Origin: Microbispora catharanthi
GTDB taxonomy: Bacteria > Actinomycetota > Actinomycetes > Streptosporangiales > Streptosporangiaceae
Assembly (NCBI RefSeq): GCF_006334915.2
Contig: NZ_VDMA02000007.1
Location: forward strand, 186,001-250,000
DNA: 64,000 nucleotides
Reading direction: 5' to 3'
Under the pieces are notes generated by a model. That model was given only the letters and a program-made list of their open reading frames with translations. It did not search any database and had not been told where the DNA came from. Shown one piece after another: positions 44,430-51,776 of this stretch (position 1 is its first letter; every line of letters begins with the position of its first letter). A program made the position numbers and the translations under genes.

Positions 44430-45977
44430 TCAGCCCAGGGGGCCGACGGCGGACTCGGCGGCGGCGACCACGGCGCCGGTCTCGACGAGCCGGACGACCG
44501 CCTCGATCTCCGGTGCGAGGAAGCGGTCCGGCCCCGGCCCCGCCACCGGCTCGCGCAGCGCCTCGACCACCGCGCCCGTCCCCGGCGCGGGCGCGTACGG
44601 CCTGCGCAGGTCGAGCGCCCTGGCGGCGGTCAGCAGCTCGATCGCGAGCACGCGGGTGAGCCCGTCGACGGCGCGGCGCAGCTTGCGGCCCGCCGACCAG
44701 CCCATCGAGACGTGGTCCTCCTGCATGGCGGAGCTCGGGATCGAGTCCACGCTCGCCGGCACCGCCAGCCGCTTGAGCTCGGACACGATCGCCGCCTGCG
44801 TGTACTGCGCGATCATGTGGCCGGAGTCGACGCCCGGGTCGTCGGCGAGGAACGCCGGGAGGCCGTGGCTGCGCGCCACGTCCAGCATGCGGTCGGTGCG
44901 CCGTTCCGCGATCGACGCGAGGTCGGCCGCCGCGATGGCCAGGAAGTCCAGGACGTACGCCACCGGGGCGCCGTGGAAGTTGCCGTTGGACTCCACCCGC
45001 CCGTCGGCGAGCACCACGGGGTTGTCGATGGCGCTGACGATCTCGCGGGCGGCGACGGCGGACGCGTGGGCGAGGGTGTCCCTGGCGGCGCCGGCGACCT
45101 GGGGGGCGCAGCGCAGGGAGTAGGCGTCCTGGACGCGGGTGCAGGAGCCGTCGCGGTGGAAGGCCATCACGCCCGATCCGGCGAGCAGCGTCCGCATGTT
45201 GGCCGCCGCCAGGGCCTGGCCGGGATGGGGCCGCAGCGCCTGCAGGTCGGCCGCGAACACGTAGTCGGTGCCGAGCAGCGCCTCCACGCTCATCGCGGCG
45301 CTGATGTCGGCGGTGGTGAGGAGCCGGGACAGGTCGTGCAGCGCGAGCACCAGCATGCCCAGCATGCCGTCGGTGCCGTTGATCAGCGCGAGCCCCTCCT
45401 TGGCGGCCAGTTCGACGGGCTCGACGCCGTGTTCCTTGAGCGCCTCCGCGGTGGGCCGCAGGCGCCCCTCGGCGTCCCTCACGACGCCCTCACCCATGAT
45501 CGTCAGGGCGACGTGGGAGAGCGGGGCGAGGTCTCCCGAGCAGCCGAGGCTGCCGTACTCGTGGACGACCGGGGTGAGCCGGGCGTTCAGCAGGGACTCC
45601 AGCACCCGGGCCGTGGCCGGGCGCACACCGGTGTGCCCGGTGGCGAGCGTGCGCAGGCGCAGCAGCATCATGGCCCGCACGACCTCGGTCTCCACCTCGG
45701 GCCCGGAGCCGGCCGCGTGCGAGCGGATGAGGCTGCGCTGGAGCTGGGCGCGCAGCGAGGGGTCGATGTGCCGGGTGGCGAGGGCGCCGAAACCGGTGGA
45801 GACGCCGTAGGCCGGGGTGTCGGCCTCCGCGAGCTCCTCGACCCGCCCCCGCGAGGCGGCCATCTCGGCGATCGCGTCGTCCGTCAGACGGACCTGTGCG
45901 CCGTACCTCGCGACCCGGACCACGTCGTCGAAGGCGAGCGGTCCCGGGCCGACGGCCACGACCTCGTTGTCGTGCAT
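44430..45977 (-). CDS. hutH: histidine ammonia-lyase
   Basis: 515 residues, full-length HAL. The self-forming MIO site is Cys146-Ser147-Gly148 (GSLGCSGDLAPLSH), the actinobacterial variant of Ala-Ser-Gly. Further: TPAYGVSTGFGAL, NGTDGMLGML and VRSHGLPAFLADD-like (ARSHGLPAFLADDPG). Converts L-histidine to urocanate and ammonia. No other hut gene is adjacent. It ends 4 bp from the convergent dehydrogenase-RidA gene. Confidence 0.95.
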   Translation of the reverse strand: MHDNEVVAVGPGPLAFDDVVRVARYGAQVRLTDDAIAEMAASRGRVEELAEADTPAYGVSTGFGALATRHIDPSLRAQLQRSLIRSHAAGSGPEVETEVVRAMMLLRLRTLATGHTGVRPATARVLESLLNARLTPVVHEYGSLGCSGDLAPLSHVALTIMGEGVVRDAEGRLRPTAEALKEHGVEPVELAAKEGLALINGTDGMLGMLVLALHDLSRLLTTADISAAMSVEALLGTDYVFAADLQALRPHPGQALAAANMRTLLAGSGVMAFHRDGSCTRVQDAYSLRCAPQVAGAARDTLAHASAVAAREIVSAIDNPVVLADGRVESNGNFHGAPVAYVLDFLAIAAADLASIAERRTDRMLDVARSHGLPAFLADDPGVDSGHMIAQYTQAAIVSELKRLAVPASVDSIPSSAMQEDHVSMGWSAGRKLRRAVDGLTRVLAIELLTAARALDLRRPYAPAPGTGAVVEALREPVAGPGPDRFLAPEIEAVVRLVETGAVVAAAESAVGPLG

Positions 45978-46039
45978 CGTCCCACTCTTTCACGTCGTAC
46001 CGCTCGCGCCGTGCGCGCGTGGCGAGTAACCAGCGTATC

Positions 46040-46828
46040 TCAGCTTAGGTCCTTACATCCAAAGATCCTTTCCAGTCCCTCCCGCCCCGCGCCGGTCAGC
46101 CGCAGGGCGCGCGGCACGGTGCCGCGCACCAGCCACTCCCGTGCCAGGAGCCGGTCCAGGACCGCGGCGCCGAGCGCCCCGCCCAGGTGCGGGCGGCGCT
46201 CCAGCCAGTCGAGGCAGTCGGGGGCGAACCTGCGCCGGGCGCGGCGCACCCGCTCCACGTCCACGCCGAGCTCCGTCAGCGCCTCCGCGCCGCTCGCGGT
46301 CAGCAGGCAGCCGCCGTCGGCCTCGATCAACCCCCCCTCGCGCACCAGCGCGTCGTACAGTTCGACCCCCGCCCGGCCGGCCAGGTGGTCATAGCAACTG
46401 CGGGCCTCCCGCAGCAGCCGCGCCTGCCGCGACTGCCGCAGGGACCGTACGGCGACGCGCCCGCTGATCCGGGCCAGCACCTCCAGGGTGCGGGCGACGT
46501 CGGGGCCGGCGAGGCGGTAGTAGCGATGCCGTCCCTGTTTGACCACGGTCACCAGGCCCCCGTCGAGGAGCCGGGCCAGGTGGGAGCTCGCGGTGGGGGC
46601 GCTCACGCCCGCGATCCTGGCCAGCTCCCCCGCCGCCAGCGCCCTGCCGTCGAGCAGCGCGGTGAGCATGGCGGCGCGGGCGCCGTCGGCGATCAGGGCC
46701 GCGACGGGGGCGATGTCGGCGTCCCCCGCGATCTCGGCGTCCCCTCCGATCCCGGCCGTCCCGGGCTCAGGAGCGTCCCCGGCGGTGCCGGGGACAGCGG
46801 CGTGCGTGCGGTCATGTGTCACGGACAT
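46040..46828 (-). CDS. ArsR-family winged-helix regulator with extended C-terminus
   Basis: 262 residues, long for ArsR (about 110). Acidic low-complexity N-terminus (1-45), HTH ALAAGELARIAGVSAPTASSHLARLLDGG, KQGRHRYYRLAGPDV (winged helix), then a further 120 residues with DCLDWLERR, resembling the DUF-like tails of some actinobacterial ArsR. No metal-binding Cys pair is seen. Target unknown; hutH lies downstream in the same direction, 62 bp apart. Confidence 0.85.
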   Translation of the reverse strand: MSVTHDRTHAAVPGTAGDAPEPGTAGIGGDAEIAGDADIAPVAALIADGARAAMLTALLDGRALAAGELARIAGVSAPTASSHLARLLDGGLVTVVKQGRHRYYRLAGPDVARTLEVLARISGRVAVRSLRQSRQARLLREARSCYDHLAGRAGVELYDALVREGGLIEADGGCLLTASGAEALTELGVDVERVRRARRRFAPDCLDWLERRPHLGGALGAAVLDRLLAREWLVRGTVPRALRLTGAGREGLERIFGCKDLS

Positions 46829-46977
46829 GCTTCGACGCTAACGCGGGGACGGTTCGACGGAGCTGGAAGCATCGGCCGGAACTCGCGACGTGAGCAGGGA
46901 GAACGCCGCTGATTTGGGGAGTCGGCGGGAGATTGGATAAAGTCTTCCCGTGAGCCCGGCCGGACAGAGCCGGGGAT

Positions 46978-47049
46978 GCGGAAGTGGCTCAGTGGTAGAG
47001 CATCACCTTGCCAAGGTGAGGGTCGCGGGTTCGAATCCCGTCTTCCGCT
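46978..47049 (+). tRNA. tRNA-Gly (anticodon GCC)
   Basis: 72 nt, acceptor GCGGAAG/CTTCCGC, loop TTGCCAA with anticodon GCC, T-loop TTCGAAT, discriminator T. No encoded CCA. Confidence 0.95.
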
Positions 47050-47062
47050 CGGAGCTTGACAC

Positions 47063-47133
47063 GGTGGAGTGGCCGAGAGGCGAGGCAGCGGCCTGCAAAG
47101 CCGCGTACACGGGTTCAAATCCCGTCTCCACCT
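47063..47133 (+). tRNA. tRNA-Cys (anticodon GCA)
   Basis: 71 nt, acceptor GGTGGAG/CTCCACC, loop CTGCAAA with anticodon GCA, T-loop TTCAAAT. 13 bp after tRNA-Gly. Confidence 0.95.
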
Positions 47134-47147
47134 CTTGGTTCGTCCAA

Positions 47148-47219
47148 GGGCGATTAGCTCAGCGGGAGAGCGCTTCCCTGACACGGAAGAGGTCACTGGT
47201 TCAATCCCAGTATCGCCCA
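47148..47219 (+). tRNA. tRNA-Val (anticodon GAC)
   Basis: 72 nt, acceptor GGGCGAT/ATCGCCC, anticodon stem CTTCC/GGAAG, loop CTGACAC with GAC. Differs from the CAC gene at 37286-37357 mainly in the anticodon arm. Confidence 0.95.
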
Positions 47220-47234
47220 CCAGAAAGTACGACG

Positions 47235-47263
47235 AAGGCCGGATTCCCCAGGAATCCGGCCTT
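47235..47263 (+). terminator. terminator of the Gly-Cys-Val tRNA cluster
   Basis: 13-bp stem AAGGCCGGATTCC with 3-base loop, followed by TTTCGG, 15 bp after tRNA-Val. Confidence 0.8.
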
Positions 47264-47601
47264 TCGGTCATACGCCCGGCATCCGCGTGCCCGCCCCGCC
47301 GGACTCCCACCTCCGCGCCCGCGGAAGCGCGACGCCCCTGCGGCCCGCACCGGTTCTGGAACCAAGATCCACCGCTACATACCCGATCCAGCCCATGTAA
47401 ATCGATTGCACCATTTGCGGGACGCTGTCGCAAAAACATCCCTATTCGGCCCAAGTAGGACATCGAGGTTGATTAAATAGCAACCTCGCGAGGCACGAAC
47501 ACGTCTTTGGGGATGACCACTATCGCTACACTTCCCTAACTGGGTGGCGATCCGTGAGGCAGGCAGCCCACCTACTATGAGCGAAGCGGTGGGATCCAGC
47601 G
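47264..47601. other. 338-bp intergenic region, lower GC
   Basis: No gene. GC is clearly lower at 47390-47540 (for example AAATCGATTGCACC and TTGATTAAATAGCAACC), so it is a good place for the promoter of the MFS gene. Confidence 0.45.
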
Positions 47602-48957
47602 ATGCACGGTGTGGCCCGGCGGCCTGGCCGCCCCAAGTTGGGGCGCAACTTCGGGCTACTGTGGTCGGGGTCCGTCATATCCCTGGTCGGAACGGTCAAC
47701 ACCACCGTCGCGGTCCCCCTTGTGGCGCTCATGCTCACCGGGTCCGCGTTCGACGCGGGTCTCACCGGGTTCGCCGGAACGCTGCCACGCCTCGTCATGC
47801 ACATTCCCGCCGGCTTCATCGCCGACCGGGTGGACCGACGCAAGGTGCTGGCCTTTGCCCAACTCGGGCGATTTGTGGTGGCCGTATCGGTCGGATTCGC
47901 GCTGTTGTCCGGGAATTGCACGATCGAGTGGCTGATCGTGGGGGTCGTCCTCGAAGGTTCCTTCGCCGCTTTCTTCGAAATCGCGGAGATGTCGATAGTG
48001 TCGCAGGTCGTCCGGAGGGACGATCTCGACGAGGCCTCGGCACGCAACGAGGGCCGCAATTTCGTGGCGACCCTCTCCGGGCGTCCCCTCGGCGGCGCGC
48101 TCAGCGCGCTGGGCGCGGGTTTCCCCTTCTTCGCCGCGGCGGGGGCGCTGCTGGTTTCGACGGGTCTCTTCTACCGGCTCGGCCGGCGGGATCCCCTCGT
48201 TCCGCTCCCGCCGCGCGACCGCACCACGGGGTTCCGGCGTCGGGCACTGGTCGGCTTCGGGATCCTCCGGGACGACCCGTTGCTCCGCCGTACGGTGGCG
48301 ATCTGCGCGCTCACCAACTTCCTGTTCCAGGTCGTCACCCTCGACATGATCGTGATGGCCAGGCAGGATCAGGTCTCGCCGGCCCTGGTGGGCGTTCTGC
48401 TCGCGGCCTCGGGGGTCGGCGGTCTGCTGGGCGCCTCGTTCGCGCCCAGGCTTCTCGGCTGGCTGAAACAGCCCGGCAGGGCCGTGAGCGCATGTGTCAT
48501 CAGCTGGTGGTTCGCCTTGTGCCTCTTCGCGGCTGTGCATCATCCGCTGGGATGGCTTCTCGCCTGGGCGGCGGTGGGATTCACCGGATCGCAGATGAGC
48601 GTGTTGCGCGGGACTTATCAGGCGACGGTCGTACGGCCGGAATGGCAGGGCCTGGTGAGCGGCTTCAACCAGTTCCTGACCCATGGCGCCGTCTTTCCGC
48701 TGGCGCACATCTTCGGCGGCGGTGCGATCGAGGCCCTCGGCCCGACGACGATCGCCGTGGCCACCGCCGGGACGGCGACCGCTCTCCTGGTGCTGAACAT
48801 CGCCAGGGGCTGGCACAACTTGCAGTGGAGCGACCAGAGCCTGCACAAACCCGGGCAGGCACCGTTGTGCCGGGAGGGCTCGGATAGGAGCATTGGCCCG
48901 TGGTTGTCTGGATCGGCCTTATCACGTCGCTCATCACCGGCACGAGTGCCGTCTTAG
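47602..48957 (+). CDS. MFS transporter (EntS/MFS_3-like)
   Basis: 451 residues, about twelve membrane spans. Family loop-2/3 motif GFIADRVDRRKVL near residue 72 and SARNEGRNF; the domain organisation resembles drug and siderophore exporters such as EntS. The C-terminal 40 residues are polar. Its 3' end overlaps the next gene by 58 bp. It is adjacent to the RiPP genes, so export or immunity is possible but unproven. Confidence 0.87.
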   Translation: MHGVARRPGRPKLGRNFGLLWSGSVISLVGTVNTTVAVPLVALMLTGSAFDAGLTGFAGTLPRLVMHIPAGFIADRVDRRKVLAFAQLGRFVVAVSVGFALLSGNCTIEWLIVGVVLEGSFAAFFEIAEMSIVSQVVRRDDLDEASARNEGRNFVATLSGRPLGGALSALGAGFPFFAAAGALLVSTGLFYRLGRRDPLVPLPPRDRTTGFRRRALVGFGILRDDPLLRRTVAICALTNFLFQVVTLDMIVMARQDQVSPALVGVLLAASGVGGLLGASFAPRLLGWLKQPGRAVSACVISWWFALCLFAAVHHPLGWLLAWAAVGFTGSQMSVLRGTYQATVVRPEWQGLVSGFNQFLTHGAVFPLAHIFGGGAIEALGPTTIAVATAGTATALLVLNIARGWHNLQWSDQSLHKPGQAPLCREGSDRSIGPWLSGSALSRRSSPARVPS

Positions 48958-49397
48958 CGGTGATCGCGACTCAGTCGGCCACGACGCGACGCGAAGCGGC
49001 GGCCAGGGAGCGAGAACGGCAGGACGCCGCGGATCGCGAGCGCAGGGGGCGGCACGAGCGGCTGATCGAGGCGGCCATGAAGCTGCGTGCCCACCTGGAG
49101 TTCATCGGAAGATCACGCTGGCCGGACATGGACGCGCGGCTCGCGCGGCTGGAGGAACTCGCCACCGAGGTCTCCGTCGCGTCGGGGATCACCGCCCGGC
49201 ACGAGGACCCGGACACCATCAGAGCGGCACGCGCTCTGTCGAAGATCGCCGTCGAGCTGGCCGCCGAGGTGGCCGCCGCCGTCGGTCCCGAAGGGGAACT
49301 GCGCAGCCTCATCCCCTTCGGGCCGTTCGATGAACGGCTGGACGAGTTCCTCGCGCTGGCAGGCCGCGGCTCAGCGGTCGTGCCCCTGGTCGAGTAG
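48900..49397 (+). CDS. small protein with N-terminal membrane span and coiled-coil
   Basis: 165 residues, not recognised. One hydrophobic segment (residues 2-23, WIGLITSLITGTSAVLAVI), then a strongly charged helical segment (ARERERQDAADRERRGRHER), a likely coiled-coil, and an Ala-rich helical tail. It begins within the end of the MFS gene, so it is translated from the same mRNA. Its own tail overlaps the convergent nSTAND gene by 27 bp. Confidence 0.7.
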   Translation: MVVWIGLITSLITGTSAVLAVIATQSATTRREAAARERERQDAADRERRGRHERLIEAAMKLRAHLEFIGRSRWPDMDARLARLEELATEVSVASGITARHEDPDTIRAARALSKIAVELAAEVAAAVGPEGELRSLIPFGPFDERLDEFLALAGRGSAVVPLVE

Positions 49398-51344
49398 GCG
49401 CCTGGCCGACTCCTTCTGCCGGGGAGACAGGGGCGGCTCCGTGGCGGCGATCGCCTGCCGGGCCAGCTCGGCCGCTTTGTCGCAGTCGCCGCTGAGGGTC
49501 TCGACCCGGGCGGCGTAGAGGAGGGCGGGCCCGTTCGTCGGCCCCTCCGCCACGATGGCGTCGACCTCACGCTCCGCCTCCGCGGGGCCGAGCTGTTCGA
49601 GGGTGGCCAGGGCCAGCGCACGGGCGGCCCGGGTCGCGGGCCAGGTGCGGCTGCTCACCCGCCGCAGGTCGCGCATGGCGGCCTCGGCACGGCCCTGCTC
49701 GGCGTTGAACTCCCCGCGCGCCCGCAGGGCCGTCAACTGATCGCCCTCGTCCCGCAGGACGCTGTCGAGTTCCGTCATCGCCCGGCTCCGGTGATCCGTC
49801 AGCCAGAGCGCACGCGCCAGCTCCGTGCGCAGGGCGAGGTCCCGCGGCAGGAGGCTCTTGGCCTCCTCGAATTTGCGCACCGCCGACGAAAGCTCGCCCA
49901 TCTGGGCCATCACCTGCCCGATCGCGCTCAGCATCCGGCCCGCCGCCGCGGAGTCGCCGAGGTCGGCATGGCACTGCAGCGCCAGCCGATACCAGGAGAG
50001 CGCCTTGTCGAGATGCTGCCGGACCGTCTCTTCCTGGTGCGCACGATCCGAAGGACTGTCCGCCTCGGAAAGGATCGCCTGCACGGCACGAGCGCGTTCG
50101 ATCTGGATGTCGCCGAGCAGGGTGTGGATCTCCGCCACCGATGTCGCCTCGGCGACTTCCAGGGCGTTGAAGGCCTGTTCTTCCGCGCCGTCCAGATCTC
50201 CCGCGGTGAGAGCGGTCACGGCGGATCCCACGCCTGCCCTTGTGCCGGGAGGAGCGATCGATTGAAGGCGGGTGAGGGCGGACCGGAAGTCGTCGTGCAG
50301 GAGGCGTATCCCGTCACCCAGAACCGACCGCAGGAGATGCCGGTCCTCGAGGGCGTGCACGATCGGGTTGCTCATCCCGGCGGTCTCCGCCGTCCCCTGT
50401 TTGACGGAGTGCCCGTCCGCGAAGGCCGCGACGGCCCACGCGTGCAGCGAGGCGGGATCCTGCCCGAAGGCGCCCCCCACCTCGGCGAGCACGCCGCTCA
50501 GGAAATACGCGAGGGCGTTCCCGGAGTCGGCGAGCCTGAAGACGTGCTCGGGGCGGATGAGCTGGAGCGTCGGGGGTAGCCTCGCCCAGAGCCACTGGCA
50601 GACGATCTGCAGGACGACCGGCTCGACCGCGTCACCGCCCAGTACGTCGAGGAGCTGGGCGGCGGCCTCCGAGGTGAACCTCCGCGCGGTCCCCTCGGCT
50701 GGACGGCGGATCGCGTCGAGCGCGGCCTCCGCGCCCAGGGGTCCGATCGTCAGCCATTCGGCGCGGCCGACCAGAGCGCCGTAGTGACCCAGGTCGTCGC
50801 GCCGGCTCTCCCGGACGACCAGGAGCAGCCGTAGCTCCGGATGGCTGTCGAGCGCGTCGACGAGCTCGTCGACAAACGGCTCCCGGAACTGCGCCCGATA
50901 GGGGCCGCCCAGGAAGAACTCCTCGAACTGGTCGACGGCGACGAGCAGCGGGCCGGGCTGCCGGCGGAGCAGGCGGGTCACATAGTCCGTCAGGCTCATG
51001 CCCGCCAGAACGCCGACGGGTTCCAGCGGCGCCAGTGTGGTGAGCAACGAGAGCGTCCAGGGGTTGTGGCCGGGCGGAAGGGCCGCGACCGGACCGCCGA
51101 TGAATCGGCCCACCCGCCCGACGCGCGCGTGCGGGAGTCCCGGGAGCACGCCTGCCTGGAGCAGCGATGTCTTGCCCGATCCGGTGTCGCCGCTGAGGAC
51201 CGTCAACGGAAACCGTGACCACGACCGGGTCAGTTCCCGTGACTCCTCGGCCCGGCCGAAGAAGACCGCGGCGTCGGCCGTCTGGAAAGGGCTGGCTCCG
51301 GGATAGGGATGCCGTCGGCTCCCAGGAGCGTCATGAGCGCTCAT
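49371..51344 (-). CDS. nSTAND-type ATPase with C-terminal TPR-like repeats
   Basis: 657 residues. N-terminal YPGASPFQTADAAVFFGR leads to Walker A GDTGSGKTS at 52-60, Walker B LLVAVDQFEEFF near 131-142, RESRRDDL, and a winged-helix-like region to about residue 380. The last 280 residues are helical repeats with TPR-like spacing (QMGELSSAVRKFEEAKSLLP, DLALRTELARALWL). nSTAND proteins act as signalling switches. ATG at 51344 lies inside the precursor gene, 14 bp before its stop, so synthesis is coupled to the precursor. Confidence 0.87.
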   Translation of the reverse strand: MSAHDAPGSRRHPYPGASPFQTADAAVFFGRAEESRELTRSWSRFPLTVLSGDTGSGKTSLLQAGVLPGLPHARVGRVGRFIGGPVAALPPGHNPWTLSLLTTLAPLEPVGVLAGMSLTDYVTRLLRRQPGPLLVAVDQFEEFFLGGPYRAQFREPFVDELVDALDSHPELRLLLVVRESRRDDLGHYGALVGRAEWLTIGPLGAEAALDAIRRPAEGTARRFTSEAAAQLLDVLGGDAVEPVVLQIVCQWLWARLPPTLQLIRPEHVFRLADSGNALAYFLSGVLAEVGGAFGQDPASLHAWAVAAFADGHSVKQGTAETAGMSNPIVHALEDRHLLRSVLGDGIRLLHDDFRSALTRLQSIAPPGTRAGVGSAVTALTAGDLDGAEEQAFNALEVAEATSVAEIHTLLGDIQIERARAVQAILSEADSPSDRAHQEETVRQHLDKALSWYRLALQCHADLGDSAAAGRMLSAIGQVMAQMGELSSAVRKFEEAKSLLPRDLALRTELARALWLTDHRSRAMTELDSVLRDEGDQLTALRARGEFNAEQGRAEAAMRDLRRVSSRTWPATRAARALALATLEQLGPAEAEREVDAIVAEGPTNGPALLYAARVETLSGDCDKAAELARQAIAATEPPLSPRQKESARRLLDQGHDR

Positions 51345-51546
51345 CGGCCGGGTCGGCCCCATCACGCCGCGCCGGACCCGCGACGGACTGGAAGCCGGCG
51401 ACGGGCGCCGCCGACTTGGTGTCGGCGAGGATCCTTTGCAACGCGAGGAACAGGGCGGAGTCGTCGCAGCTGTCCAGCGTTTTCGGATCGAGTTTCGGCA
51501 GACCGATCGTCCCGGAGCGCTGAATAACGGCCTGTTCGAACACCAC
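51331..51546 (-). CDS. fxsA: FxsA-like RiPP precursor with internal FQS motif
   Basis: 71 residues. N-terminal half is the leader (LPKLDPKTLDSCDDSALFLA, typical of FxsA: LDDSxLxxAL then a RIL motif), followed by AAPVAGFQSVA at about 47-56 with Phe52, Gln53 and Ser54. FxSxx proteins normally end two residues after the Ser; here GPARRDGADPADERS follows before the stop. GTG at 51546 or 51543, with GGGAG upstream. The stop is inside the next gene. The assignment rests on the leader, the motif and the neighbourhood, so it is an inference, not a search result. Confidence 0.75.
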   Translation of the reverse strand: MVFEQAVIQRSGTIGLPKLDPKTLDSCDDSALFLALQRILADTKSAAPVAGFQSVAGPARRDGADPADERS

Positions 51547-51776
51547 GCCACTCCCGCCCGATTAATCCGATTCACAGGTCCTGAGATCTCATAGACCGTA
51601 TCTAAACTATAGGCATCCTTCCCGCGGGTGTCGAGACGGGCGTCCACCAGGAACGCTCCGATTTGGCCGACCCTATTGCATTGTCTACAGAGGCCGAAAA
51701 AAGCGATCCAAGAATGTGGGCGGCAAAGGTTGCATACTGAAGAACAATAGACTTCTTCACGGGTAGGAGGACGCTG
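51547..51776. promoter_or_regulatory. divergent promoter region, AT-rich for this genome
   Basis: 230 bp between the divergent precursor and FxsT-like genes. Its GC is far lower than flanking DNA (for example ACTATAGGCATCC and GAACAATAGACTTC). The FxsT-like gene start has TAGGAGG at 51763-51769. Confidence 0.55.
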
